A DNA stretch of 56,538 nucleotides from Leptospiraceae bacterium UBA2033. Its GTDB lineage: Bacteria; Spirochaetota; Leptospiria; Leptospirales; Leptospiraceae. Under the pieces are notes generated by a model. It did not search any database. It was not told the origin of the DNA and saw only the letters and a program-made list of their open reading frames with translations. The translations under genes were made by a program, and so were the position numbers. How positions within the stretch are numbered: position 1 is the first letter of the stretch; every line of letters starts with the position of its first letter. The DNA lies in contig DDBL01000046.1 in NCBI GenBank assembly GCA_002333425.1, positions 1 to 56,538 of the forward strand. Reading direction: 5' to 3'. Below, piece after piece: positions 35,155 through 44,725 of this stretch.

Positions 35155-35748
35155 ATGGATTACAAAGAATATTTAGCACAAGAACTGGAAAAACAAAGAG
35201 AACAGTTTTGGGGAATTCAAGCTGAAGGGTACGAAAATGGAGTAGAGATTTCGGAGGATACGAAACATTATCCACGTGAGAACAATCCGTTTATCGAAGT
35301 AAATTCAACACTGTTGATTCCAGAAAAGTATTACGAAAAGTTTAAGGAAAAAGTAGTTCGCTACGGTGGCGTGCGGGCTTATGTGGCACACTTGCTTTTT
35401 AAATACAAGATTCATATTGTAAACGGGCTTGTTCCTGCTTACAGTAATCATACAACGAAGTACCAAGATAAAAACCAAAACTTGATTCGTGTTGCATTTC
35501 GTCCGAGGTTGGATGACTGGGCTGAACTGAAACTTTACCGGATAAGCTTTGGGATGTCTATCTCAGCGTTTTTGGTATACCTACTAATTGCTGACTTTGT
35601 AGAGTTCGCCCAGACCGTATCGTATTTCTTGGGGGCTGTAGGAATTTCACAGTCCCCCGATTTTGACTTGTGGGCGAAAGTCTATCTATCACGTAAAAAT
35701 TCCGAGTATTCCACTATTTTTCAACATCAGAGAAGCCCTGATAGTTAA
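35155..35748 (+). CDS. DUF1564-like protein
   Basis: 197 residues, cytoplasmic. The block IRVAFRPRLDDWAELKLYRI followed by SFGMSISAFLVYLL (~115-145) resembles the DUF1564 family expanded in Leptospira, whose role is unknown. It may contain a ribbon-helix-helix-like DNA-binding element, judged from the FRPxxxDWxELK pattern; this is inference. AGAGG precedes the start. Confidence 0.5.
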   Translation: MDYKEYLAQELEKQREQFWGIQAEGYENGVEISEDTKHYPRENNPFIEVNSTLLIPEKYYEKFKEKVVRYGGVRAYVAHLLFKYKIHIVNGLVPAYSNHTTKYQDKNQNLIRVAFRPRLDDWAELKLYRISFGMSISAFLVYLLIADFVEFAQTVSYFLGAVGISQSPDFDLWAKVYLSRKNSEYSTIFQHQRSPDS

Positions 35749-35771
35749 AAAAGTGTTGCGGACGTATACTT

Positions 35772-37736
35772 CTACTTCTTAAACGTTGGCATTTTGAAGG
35801 GAGGTAGTTTGAAATTAAACTTAAACTTAGGAAGTTTTAATTGTTTAAATTCAATTTTAGGTTTGTCCTTTTTTTCTTGCTCAAGGGGTAATGCCTGTAA
35901 TTCAAAGTCGATACGAACGTATTTTTTGTTGATGAGTTTCATTTCTAAATGACCATCCAGAAGACGCAAAATTTCTTTGATAATAGCCCATCGGACGGAA
36001 TGAATATTTCCACCAACTGTAAAATCATTTAACTGTTTGTAGAGCTTCTGTGTTTTTTTCTGGTCAAGGCTATAGAGCATAAACCGGAAGTGAAGTTGAT
36101 TTTTTAAATCAGAAGTTACGATCAAATCAATACTAGTGACATCTTTAAACCCAGTAAAATCAATCAAACGGATAATAAGAGAATTAATAAGATCTAAACT
36201 ATTGTGAATTTGAAATTTTTCATCTACTTTGACAGTGTAAGTAACGTCTGCCATGGCAAGAATCGTTCTGATAAAATCTACGAAGTCTACAGTTTCTTTT
36301 GACAAAGGCTCAGACATTACTTCAAGTCTGGATAACTCAAGAATGTCATCTAAAGAATATTGCATTTCTTCATATATGGTTTGAATCTTTACCACCGACT
36401 CTTTGATAGCTTGTGGATTATTGTGATTTTTCAGTGCTCTTGTAGTCAAAATAGATTCATCTATCGAAGGACTGAGAATTCTATCCATGTAAAGAAATAT
36501 TTTTTCTCGGAGTTGGTCAATTTCTTTTAGTTGTTCAAACCTATTTTGGATTTTGATTTTTAAAACAATAAATCGTAAACGTAACGCTAGGGTTACAAGA
36601 AGTATATAAAACAAAACGGAATGTTCTATAGATGACTCACTATGAATCCAACCTCTTTCGATTAAAATTTCTTTCATTACACTGTATATGAAATACACGA
36701 GCGCAATTCCGTAAATAATTGCATCTCTATCTTTTTCTTTTACCTTTTGAACAGTGACATACAACGAGTAACCTAAGATGAGCAAAATATTGATTACCCA
36801 TATATTGATAAAGTTATTCCAAAAAACATAATTAGGAATAACTAAAAATAAAATACAAAACCCTAAGTTGAGTAGAAAATAATAATTCTGGTATTTTACT
36901 TTAGGAAGTTTAAAAAAACTTTGAAAAAAATGCACATAGAAAAAAGGCACATTCAAAAGCAGTGCAGACTCTAAGTATTTAAAAACAAGAAAGTGTTTAG
37001 AAAATTCAAATCTAAATTCATTTCTTGTAAATAAAAAAATAGAAAATGCAATAATGAAAATACTAAAAGCCAAATATTCTTTCATCTCTTTCATTTTTAC
37101 AAAACTTATAATGAAAAACACACCAATAAAAAGATAAACCGCAAGAAAAACCACATCATCTACAGAGTTTTGCAGCAAATAAGAAGTAGCCGACTCAAGA
37201 GTAGCAATCCCAACAGGACCAGAGACTATTCCTGCGTACCCTCTAAAATTAGAATTAATCTTAATTGCAAGAACATTCGTTCCTTTTTTCAAAAGACCTG
37301 GCGGAATAGTATAAATTCTAAGTCTTCCAAAAGCAACTTCGTTCTGGTGAATGTCTTCTGGGCTTTTTCCATTGATCCCGATGATCTTTCCATTTAGATA
37401 AACTTCATCTCTATCGTATATTTTTCCGAGAGTAAGAGCGAGCGCATTCGTAAAATTTTCCGCATCTAGTTCAAATGATTTTCTCATCCAAAATATTCCA
37501 CGATGCGAACTGTCTAGTCTTCTAAGATTACCAGGAACTTCTACTGTTTGCCAACTCTGATGTGCAAATTCGGAACTTGCATACTGCGGGTTATCATTAA
37601 AATCTATATTCCACTCTGATTCACTTAGATCAATGATTTCCGTGCTCATTTCATCTGAAGTAGAATAACAATTTCCTAAAGACAGAATCAAGGCAGCTAA
37701 TAAAAAAAGACGTATGTAATTAAAATGTATTTTCAT
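35772..37736 (-). CDS. 7TMR-DISM sensor with degenerate kinase domain
   Basis: 654 residues. Lipobox-type N terminus (SLGNC), then a DISM jelly-roll domain (~45-180, with DEVYLNGKIIGINGKSPEDI), seven membrane helices (~195-400) and a region laid out like a histidine kinase. Where the HisKA His should be (FLYMDRILSPSID) there is Arg. The ATP-binding part lacks a recognisable N box and both glycine boxes. The C terminus is a repeated Lys/Phe/Pro tail (LKLPKFKFNFKLPPFKMPTF). It cannot be a normal kinase. It is the last gene of an operon with the next sensor and ppk; its start is 3 bases after the preceding stop. Confidence 0.8.
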   Translation of the reverse strand: MKIHFNYIRLFLLAALILSLGNCYSTSDEMSTEIIDLSESEWNIDFNDNPQYASSEFAHQSWQTVEVPGNLRRLDSSHRGIFWMRKSFELDAENFTNALALTLGKIYDRDEVYLNGKIIGINGKSPEDIHQNEVAFGRLRIYTIPPGLLKKGTNVLAIKINSNFRGYAGIVSGPVGIATLESATSYLLQNSVDDVVFLAVYLFIGVFFIISFVKMKEMKEYLAFSIFIIAFSIFLFTRNEFRFEFSKHFLVFKYLESALLLNVPFFYVHFFQSFFKLPKVKYQNYYFLLNLGFCILFLVIPNYVFWNNFINIWVINILLILGYSLYVTVQKVKEKDRDAIIYGIALVYFIYSVMKEILIERGWIHSESSIEHSVLFYILLVTLALRLRFIVLKIKIQNRFEQLKEIDQLREKIFLYMDRILSPSIDESILTTRALKNHNNPQAIKESVVKIQTIYEEMQYSLDDILELSRLEVMSEPLSKETVDFVDFIRTILAMADVTYTVKVDEKFQIHNSLDLINSLIIRLIDFTGFKDVTSIDLIVTSDLKNQLHFRFMLYSLDQKKTQKLYKQLNDFTVGGNIHSVRWAIIKEILRLLDGHLEMKLINKKYVRIDFELQALPLEQEKKDKPKIEFKQLKLPKFKFNFKLPPFKMPTFKK

Positions 37737-37739
37737 GTT

Positions 37740-39626
37740 TTATACCGGAATTGTAACAATGAACTTGGATCCAGTTCCCTTTGCACTTTGGATTTCCAAA
37801 CCTCCACCTAAAAAGGTAGAAATTGCTTTTACAAGTGTAAGTCCAATTCCAACACCCATAATTTTTTCGTTAGCACTTGTTCCACGAACAAATTTTTTGA
37901 GAATATCCACTTGCTCCAAACTATCAATTCCACTGCCTTCATCAATTACAGTGATTTCTAAAGTATTTTTTATTTCTGATTTTACAACCACTTGTAGTCC
38001 AGATTTTTCGGGTGTATATTTATAAACATTTTCCAAAAGATGATACACAATTAAAAAAATCAATTCTCTTGATTGCATAAGCTCAATATCACCGGAATAT
38101 ATTGTAACTGATTTAGATTCTCTGATTTGATTCAGTCTGGTTTCAATGATAACAATCGTGTCGTTTATCAAATCTTTGAGAGAGAATTTTTCGATTACAT
38201 TTTCGTATTTTTTATTTTCGATAGCATTTAAAACAACTGCGTCACTTATGATAGAACGAGTAAGCCCCTCAAAACTTTCCAATCTTTTGATTTTTTCTTG
38301 GACATTTACATCTTCAGGATTGGCTAATAGATCTTTGATGCTAGAATTTACACCGTCCATGTACATTTTAAATTCATTGGAAAGGTTTACTAAAAATTTG
38401 GTTTTTAGTTTTTCCATTTTCTTTAAATCATTTTCCTGTCCGATAAATTTTTTGTAATTCTCCACCATCTCTTCAGATAGTTGCACAGAAATATTAATTA
38501 AAAAAATCATAAATCCAAAATGAACAATCGAAGGAAATTTAATAAACTCAAGTGCTTTCAGCAAATCCACAACAACACATGGCAAAAGAGCAAATGTTCC
38601 GATAAATATATATTTTAACTTTTCTTTATTCTGAATATAATTTCTGGCTACGATATAACAACATCTTAGAAGTGGGTATACTAACAAATAGCCGTTAATT
38701 CGAATGATCAATTCCCACTTGGTTGGTGTTTTTGCAAACCATGTAAACACCATTAACCCCACCATTACAAGTTCATAAATCCAGTTATGTAACTTTCTTT
38801 CGTGATTTACAAAATACATAATGAAGTTGATAAACAAAATTGGCAAAAACATGAGCAGTATCAATTCAATTCGGAATGATAAACTAAAGTCATCAAAAAT
38901 TCTATATCGAAATTGAGTGCGCATAAGAGTGTATAACCCCAAAACAATAGAAAAGAAAGAGAAATACAAATTACTCTTGTTGGTAGATTTTACAAGTGAT
39001 CCTAAAATAAAAAAAAGTCCCATTGCAATAAATACAAATCCAGAAATGATATTAAATATTTCTTTGCGTGTATTTCTTAAAAAAATTGTAAATTCATTTC
39101 CAATTACAGGAACACTAGAAATTCCGTAAGAATCCGTCGATGAGTAAATTCGAATTGCAATTACATTTTTTCCAGGTTCTAAAAGCCTAGCTGAAATAGA
39201 ATATATTCTATCCTTTTCTAAATCTGCCTGAAGTGATGGAGATACTTTTCCTGTTGATCCGATTTTAGTACCATTAAAATATACTTCATCCACATCACGT
39301 ATTTTTCCAAAATTGATTGCAAGTGAGATAGAAGTTTCTTTGATATTATCCGGTAAAATCAAATGGCATCTGTACCAATGATAACCAGTAACTAAAATAT
39401 CTGGATTTGGATCTTTGCCTGAATCAGGTAGAGTTTTTTTTGTCCAACCAGAATCTTCCATGTCTGGGTTTTTCCATTCAGGATTATCTCCTTTTAAAAA
39501 AACCCATCCTGATTTAAGGGAAGTTGGCTCATCAAAAGAACTGATTAGTCGATTGCAGTCATCCGCATAACTTTGCGTAACCGCAAAGAACAAAGTAAAA
39601 AATAAAAATAAATATCTAAACAACAT
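37740..39626 (-). CDS. 7TMR-DISM sensor, histidine-less kinase (His to Asn)
   Basis: 628 residues from the ATG at 39626, preferred over a TTG at 39638. Signal peptide, then a DISM jelly-roll domain (~40-185, DEVYFNGTKIGSTGKVSPSL), seven membrane helices (~200-400) and a kinase module. The HisKA box reads FLVNLSNEFKMYM, with Asn417 (codon complementary to 38376-38378) replacing the phospho-acceptor His. The HATPase domain is intact: HLLENVYKYTP, DEGSGID and GVGIGLTLVKA. It may bind ATP but cannot phosphorylate itself in the usual way. It lies 17 bp after ppk. Confidence 0.85.
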   Translation of the reverse strand: MLFRYLFLFFTLFFAVTQSYADDCNRLISSFDEPTSLKSGWVFLKGDNPEWKNPDMEDSGWTKKTLPDSGKDPNPDILVTGYHWYRCHLILPDNIKETSISLAINFGKIRDVDEVYFNGTKIGSTGKVSPSLQADLEKDRIYSISARLLEPGKNVIAIRIYSSTDSYGISSVPVIGNEFTIFLRNTRKEIFNIISGFVFIAMGLFFILGSLVKSTNKSNLYFSFFSIVLGLYTLMRTQFRYRIFDDFSLSFRIELILLMFLPILFINFIMYFVNHERKLHNWIYELVMVGLMVFTWFAKTPTKWELIIRINGYLLVYPLLRCCYIVARNYIQNKEKLKYIFIGTFALLPCVVVDLLKALEFIKFPSIVHFGFMIFLINISVQLSEEMVENYKKFIGQENDLKKMEKLKTKFLVNLSNEFKMYMDGVNSSIKDLLANPEDVNVQEKIKRLESFEGLTRSIISDAVVLNAIENKKYENVIEKFSLKDLINDTIVIIETRLNQIRESKSVTIYSGDIELMQSRELIFLIVYHLLENVYKYTPEKSGLQVVVKSEIKNTLEITVIDEGSGIDSLEQVDILKKFVRGTSANEKIMGVGIGLTLVKAISTFLGGGLEIQSAKGTGSKFIVTIPV

Positions 39627-39643
39627 GATTTTTTCCAATAAAG

Positions 39644-41701
39644 CTATATTTTTGCTAATTCCATTTGAGAATCAACCGGAATTTCACCTTCAGATGGCGA
39701 AAGTTTTCTATAAATTCCATCTCTTCCTAAAATACGAGCTTTTACATTGTCTTTTAAAATAATTTCTATAATTTTAAAAATCTTGTTTTGGATTTTTTCA
39801 TCCAAAAGTGGAAACATAACTTCAATTCGTTTGAAGAAATTTCTAGGCATACAATCAGCAGATGAAAGGTATACTTTAGGTTTTCCAGAATTATGAAAAA
39901 TATAAATTCGAGAATGTTCAAGAAACCTTCCAACAATAGATCTTACTACTATATTTTCAGATATTCCCGGAATCCCAGGAACTAAACAACAAATCCCACG
40001 AATGACCAAATCAACTTTAATTCCAACACTGCTTGCTTCATACAAAGCTAAAATTAAATCTCGATCCACAAGAGAATTCATTTTAAGAAATATATAAGCT
40101 GGTTTTCCTGCCTTAGCATTTTCGATTTCTTGGTTAATCAAACCGAGAATATCATCTCGCAAATACAAAGGAGCTGCTGAAATAGTAGATAACTTTGGCA
40201 TCTTAGCTGAGCTAGTCAATGCGTTAAACAATGTTCCTATGTCCTCTGTAATATTTATATTGTTCGTAAATAGCGACAAATCAGTGTAATACTTTGCTGT
40301 AGAAGAATTATAATTTCCAGTACTCAAGTGCACATAACGTTTTAATTTATCTGTCTCTCTTCTTAGGATAAGTAGTACCTTACAATGAATCTTGAGACCT
40401 ATGACACCATAAACTACATGCACACCAGAATCTTCCAATCTTTGCGCCCAAATGATATTACGCTCTTCATCAAACCTAGCTTTGAGTTCCACAAGTACAG
40501 TTACTTGTTTGCCATTTTCCGCTGCTTGTTTGAGGTATTGGATAATCGGAGAATCCCCACTCGTGCGATAGAGAGTCATTTTGATAGCTAGAACTTTTGG
40601 GTCTTCACTTGCAAATTTTAATAAATCCTCAACTGCTTGAAACGAATCATAAGGATGATGAAATACTATATCCCCTTTACGAATGAGCTGAAAAATTTTA
40701 TCGAGACTATATTCACTTAATTTATTAATAGAAGGAATCACTGGAAATTTTAAATGGCTAGTTCCCGAAAGACCATAAAAATACATCATGTCACCTAAAT
40801 TTAGAAAACTAGGAATTTGATAAATTTCGTGATCCTGAATTTTGAGTAATTCCATTACGGATTGTTTCAGATTTTCAGGAGTTTTGCTATGAATATCTAA
40901 TCGAACTGCTTCTCCCCAAAAACGATTTTTTAATTCCTTCTTTACATTGGTCAAAAGACTTCCTTCTAATTCTTCATGGATAGAAAGATCAGAGTCCCGC
41001 ATAATTCTAAACGCATGAATTTCTTTGACGGTTAAACCATAAAATAAATCGGAAAGGTGAAGAGTGATTATCCCCTCTAAAGGAAAAAATCTTCTTTCCT
41101 TATCAGTAGTTGGTAATTCCAAAAATCTAGGTAACAAAGAAGGAACTTGCACAATTGCGAAAAGATTACGCGCATTATCCTCATCGCTTGTAAGAGTAAT
41201 AGCAAGATTTAAAGAACGATTCAACAGATGCGGAAATGGATGCGAAGGATCGATTGCAAGTGGCGTAAGAATACTCGAAACTTCTTCTTTGTAGTATTTT
41301 TTTATGTAAGCAATTTCTGTTGTTTTAAGTTCGGAATGATTATTTATGATATTGATATTGTTTGCTTTTAAATCAGGAATGATCTTATCAACTAAAACTT
41401 CATATTGTTTTTGAATAAAGGTATTTACCTTTTTTGAAATTTCGAGAATTACCTCTGAACTTCGCATTCCATTTAAACTTTTTTCGTCAATCCCAGAATT
41501 CACTTGGTCGCGAAGTCCTGCCACACGCACCATAAAAAACTCATCCAAGTTGGACTCAGTAATACATAAAAACTTCAGCCTCTCTAATACTGGGTTCGTT
41601 GGGTCACAAGCCTCTTCCAAAACTCTAAAATTAAAATCAATCCATGAGAGTTCTCGTTCAAAAAATATGTCCTTGTTATTTGAAAGCTCAGTTTTATCCA
41701 T
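39644..41701 (-). CDS. ppk: Polyphosphate kinase 1
   Basis: 685 residues, the normal family length. FFERELSWIDFNFRVLEEA starts the N domain. KMTLYRTSGDSPIIQ and ELKARFDEERN (~370-410), the first catalytic His in GLKIHCKVLLI (~435) and the second in FLEHSRIYIFHNSG (~590) are all conserved. It makes polyphosphate from ATP reversibly. It is the first gene of an operon with two DISM sensors whose kinase modules are defective, a pairing I have not met elsewhere. It is divergent from fliD. Confidence 0.95.
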   Translation of the reverse strand: MDKTELSNNKDIFFERELSWIDFNFRVLEEACDPTNPVLERLKFLCITESNLDEFFMVRVAGLRDQVNSGIDEKSLNGMRSSEVILEISKKVNTFIQKQYEVLVDKIIPDLKANNINIINNHSELKTTEIAYIKKYYKEEVSSILTPLAIDPSHPFPHLLNRSLNLAITLTSDEDNARNLFAIVQVPSLLPRFLELPTTDKERRFFPLEGIITLHLSDLFYGLTVKEIHAFRIMRDSDLSIHEELEGSLLTNVKKELKNRFWGEAVRLDIHSKTPENLKQSVMELLKIQDHEIYQIPSFLNLGDMMYFYGLSGTSHLKFPVIPSINKLSEYSLDKIFQLIRKGDIVFHHPYDSFQAVEDLLKFASEDPKVLAIKMTLYRTSGDSPIIQYLKQAAENGKQVTVLVELKARFDEERNIIWAQRLEDSGVHVVYGVIGLKIHCKVLLILRRETDKLKRYVHLSTGNYNSSTAKYYTDLSLFTNNINITEDIGTLFNALTSSAKMPKLSTISAAPLYLRDDILGLINQEIENAKAGKPAYIFLKMNSLVDRDLILALYEASSVGIKVDLVIRGICCLVPGIPGISENIVVRSIVGRFLEHSRIYIFHNSGKPKVYLSSADCMPRNFFKRIEVMFPLLDEKIQNKIFKIIEIILKDNVKARILGRDGIYRKLSPSEGEIPVDSQMELAKI

Positions 41702-41783
41702 GTTTCCATGGTATTTTTTTGGTCTAAATTAGTAATCTTTTTTATTGATAAGACGAACATATTTTGGTAGGGGGAAATTTCTT

Positions 41784-43718
41784 ATGCCAGCATACACAGT
41801 TTCCGGATTAAGCTCCGGTCAAAACACAAACGACATAATCCGCAAACTTCTGGAGTTAGAAGCAAAACCCATTAAACGATGGGAAAAAGAAAATGAATAC
41901 CAAAAAGTACAAATCAGAGCATGGAATGAACTCAAAAATTTATCTTTGAACCTACAGATTAAAACAAAAGCACTCACTTCTTTCACAGCACCTTTCTCTT
42001 CCAAAAAAGTTTCTGCAAATGAAGAAGGATATCTAAGTGGAGAAGCAAATCGAAATGCAAAATCCGCCAAACAAGAAATTGAAATTTTAAAACTAGCATC
42101 CAAACAAAAAATTGCTGGAAACAAAGTAAAACTAGACACCACTCTCCCCGGGGGGCAATTCTCTATTATCTCCAAAGATAAACGTGTTGATATAGATTTT
42201 GCTGGTGGTAAATTAGAAGACCTACAAGAAAAAATTAGAAACTTCGGAAGTCAAATTGTAAAATCAAGCCTAATGAAAGTTGACTCTGATAACATGGTAT
42301 TTTCCATTCATGCCTTGCAGTATGGACAAGAAGCAGCGATGAAATTTTTAGATCCAAATGGAATTTTACAACAAGCTGGAATTGTGGGGTCTAACGTCCC
42401 TGAGCCTCCACCAACAGTAAGCTCCATTCGCCTAAGCACAGAAGCACCAACCCCCTATCAATCAGAGAAATTTCAAAACAACACAAAATCAGAATTTGCC
42501 CCTAGCCCGGGCGGACAGAGTGGTGTATCACTCAAACAAAATACTGCATTTGCTTTTCTAGTTGATAAGTTTCGTGTAGAAAAACTTTCTTATCTAGAAT
42601 TTTATCCAGAACAAACAAAAGGAACTATTCCTGATTATCTGGCAATTGGAATTTATTATGATACAAAAGAAGGCGAAAAATTTAAGTATGAAAATATCCC
42701 AGCAAAATCTGGAAAATACTCTGTAAATGTTGCTAGTTTTGCCAGAGACAACCTAATCACAAAAATTGTCCTCGGAAATACAGGAGATGCAGAAATGACC
42801 GTCTCCGAAATCAAATTTGTAGTTCCTGGCGAAATCCAAGGAGCAACAATTAACAACATAATAGCCCCTGCAGAAAATGCTGTATTTAAAATTGATGGAA
42901 TCGAAGTAACTAGAGACACAAACGAAAATATCAAAGATGCAATCGACGGAGTTTCCTTTAACTTACTAAAAGAAACCACACAACCAATCACAATGGAAAT
43001 TTCCGTTGAAACAAATAAAGGTGTGGTGATGGTAAAAGAATTTGTAGATGCTTACAATGAACTGATCAAATACTCCAAAGAAATAAGCACTTCCAATAAA
43101 GATGCAAAAGTAGATTTAAGCACAGCAGCAGAGGACAATAACGGTGTAGATATCTCTGCTGAATACTGGAATAACAAAACCAAAAATGGAATCCTTGCGG
43201 GGGATAACGCTGTTATCCGCTTGGTAGCCGGTCTTAAAACTGCGACTAGTGCATCTTATCCGTCCTCTGCTGAACCTAGATACAAAGTTCTTTCGGACAT
43301 TGGAATTTCTACTGGAGAACTGGGAAGTAACTGGAAACAAATCCAAGAAGGTCTTCTTAAAATTGACGAATCCACTCTCTCTATTGCGCTTAACGACAAT
43401 CCAGAATCAGTCCGAGAATTATTTGCCTCTGACAACAATAACGACAATCGAGTAGACGACGGTGTCGGAGTTGCAATCTTAGAACATCTAAAACCCTACA
43501 CACAACTTACCTCTGGACTAGTGACAAGTAAAATCAAACTCGCAGAATCCACCATCGCTGAAAATAGCAAAAAAGTCAAAGACTACGAATCGCATCTTGT
43601 CAGCTTCGAAAAAAAATTAAAACAAAAATACCTCTACATGGAACAAGGTGTAGGTAAAAATAAAGCTGTCGGGAATTACTTGAAAAACAACTTCCAAAGA
43701 CGCGGGAACGATGATTGA
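41784..43718 (+). CDS. fliD: Flagellar filament cap protein FliD (hook-associated protein 2)
   Basis: 644 residues from the ATG at 41784, supported by GGGGGA upstream; the longer upstream frame lacks a ribosome site. The N terminus MPAYTVSGLSSGQNTNDIIR and the LLELEAKPIKRWEKE region are typical of FliD_N, and the C-terminal region (LSIALNDNPESVRELF, then KLAESTIAENSKKVKDYESH) of FliD_C. Between them are about 300 residues of variable domains. Spirochaete flagella are periplasmic, so the cap acts in the periplasm. Confidence 0.9.
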   Translation: MPAYTVSGLSSGQNTNDIIRKLLELEAKPIKRWEKENEYQKVQIRAWNELKNLSLNLQIKTKALTSFTAPFSSKKVSANEEGYLSGEANRNAKSAKQEIEILKLASKQKIAGNKVKLDTTLPGGQFSIISKDKRVDIDFAGGKLEDLQEKIRNFGSQIVKSSLMKVDSDNMVFSIHALQYGQEAAMKFLDPNGILQQAGIVGSNVPEPPPTVSSIRLSTEAPTPYQSEKFQNNTKSEFAPSPGGQSGVSLKQNTAFAFLVDKFRVEKLSYLEFYPEQTKGTIPDYLAIGIYYDTKEGEKFKYENIPAKSGKYSVNVASFARDNLITKIVLGNTGDAEMTVSEIKFVVPGEIQGATINNIIAPAENAVFKIDGIEVTRDTNENIKDAIDGVSFNLLKETTQPITMEISVETNKGVVMVKEFVDAYNELIKYSKEISTSNKDAKVDLSTAAEDNNGVDISAEYWNNKTKNGILAGDNAVIRLVAGLKTATSASYPSSAEPRYKVLSDIGISTGELGSNWKQIQEGLLKIDESTLSIALNDNPESVRELFASDNNNDNRVDDGVGVAILEHLKPYTQLTSGLVTSKIKLAESTIAENSKKVKDYESHLVSFEKKLKQKYLYMEQGVGKNKAVGNYLKNNFQRRGNDD

Positions 43719-43770
43719 TACGAATTTTTATTTGCTAGTATACCTTGTTATAATTCTATAGACAAAAACT

Positions 43771-44724
43771 ATGATAATCTACGTAAACGAAGAAGTATTA
43801 GAAACCAAACTCGAAGAAGAAAAAACAATAGGGGAAGTCTACCATGGAGTTAGCTCCTGGATTGAGTCGAGCGGAAAATACTTGGTAAGTTGTCTTGTCG
43901 ATGGAACAGAAAAAAATATTTCCCAACTAAAAGAAATCCCAATTGATTCTGTCAAACGACTCGACTTCTATGTGGGTGAGGACATAGACATTTTAATTGC
44001 AAGTCTTCTAGAGTTAGACAAATACATTGACAATGTAGGAAATACTCTTTTCGGAAGGGATTCTTTAACTCAAAATGAAAGCCAAGACTTAAAAGAAGGG
44101 CTTCACTGGATTCAAACTGTTCTTAGCTCTGCCAAAACACTTCTTCGTCTGGACTATACACGCATTATCCCCCATGGCTCTGAGCGAAATATGCTAGAGA
44201 TAATTGCAAAAGCTGTAGATCCAGAAAATAAACTGGACTCAGTCAAACTAATCGAAGACTATCTTGATAACCTAAGAGATCTCAAACTTTTTGTAATGGA
44301 TTTACTCAACCGTGTTACACTTCTCAACATTGACTCAGAGACTGTAAAAGAAATTCTCACCACCTACGGCGAGAACATGGAAGTATTAAAGAAAGAATTC
44401 ATCCGAGTCAACGAAAACTTTCAGTCCGGCAAAGACCACTTAGCCACCGAATTATTATCCCATTCCACCGGTCGTTTACATGTAATGATCTCAGGACTCA
44501 TCTCTGTTGCCAGTCGTGGAGAACTCAAAGTAGAGGACATCACGATTGGAGAAGATACACTCTACACAGTCAACTCGTTGTTAAACGAAAAACTTACCCA
44601 AGTAGAACAAGCATTGTCCGACAAAGACATCGTAACCGCAGGCGACATCCTAGAATACGAACTTCCTGAGATTTTAGAAAAGTTTGTTCCTTTCTTAAAT
44701 GAAATCAAAAATCGACTGAAGTAG
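43771..44724 (+). CDS. FliD-linked helical protein, unknown function
   Basis: 317 residues, no signal peptide. The first ~75 residues look like a beta-grasp (ubiquitin-like) fold (MIIYVNEEVLETKLEEEKTI, VSCLVDGTEKNI). The remainder is long helices. It lies 52 bp after fliD on the same strand and is probably co-transcribed. The position matches where many genomes have fliS, the filament chaperone, but the sequence is not FliS-like. A chaperone or export role is inference. Confidence 0.55.
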   Translation: MIIYVNEEVLETKLEEEKTIGEVYHGVSSWIESSGKYLVSCLVDGTEKNISQLKEIPIDSVKRLDFYVGEDIDILIASLLELDKYIDNVGNTLFGRDSLTQNESQDLKEGLHWIQTVLSSAKTLLRLDYTRIIPHGSERNMLEIIAKAVDPENKLDSVKLIEDYLDNLRDLKLFVMDLLNRVTLLNIDSETVKEILTTYGENMEVLKKEFIRVNENFQSGKDHLATELLSHSTGRLHVMISGLISVASRGELKVEDITIGEDTLYTVNSLLNEKLTQVEQALSDKDIVTAGDILEYELPEILEKFVPFLNEIKNRLK

Positions 44725-44725
44725 T

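Noticed and set aside
41819..42175. Minus-strand 118-residue frame in fliD
   Set aside because: Antisense shadow; hydrophobic bias arises from Lys/Glu codons on the other strand.
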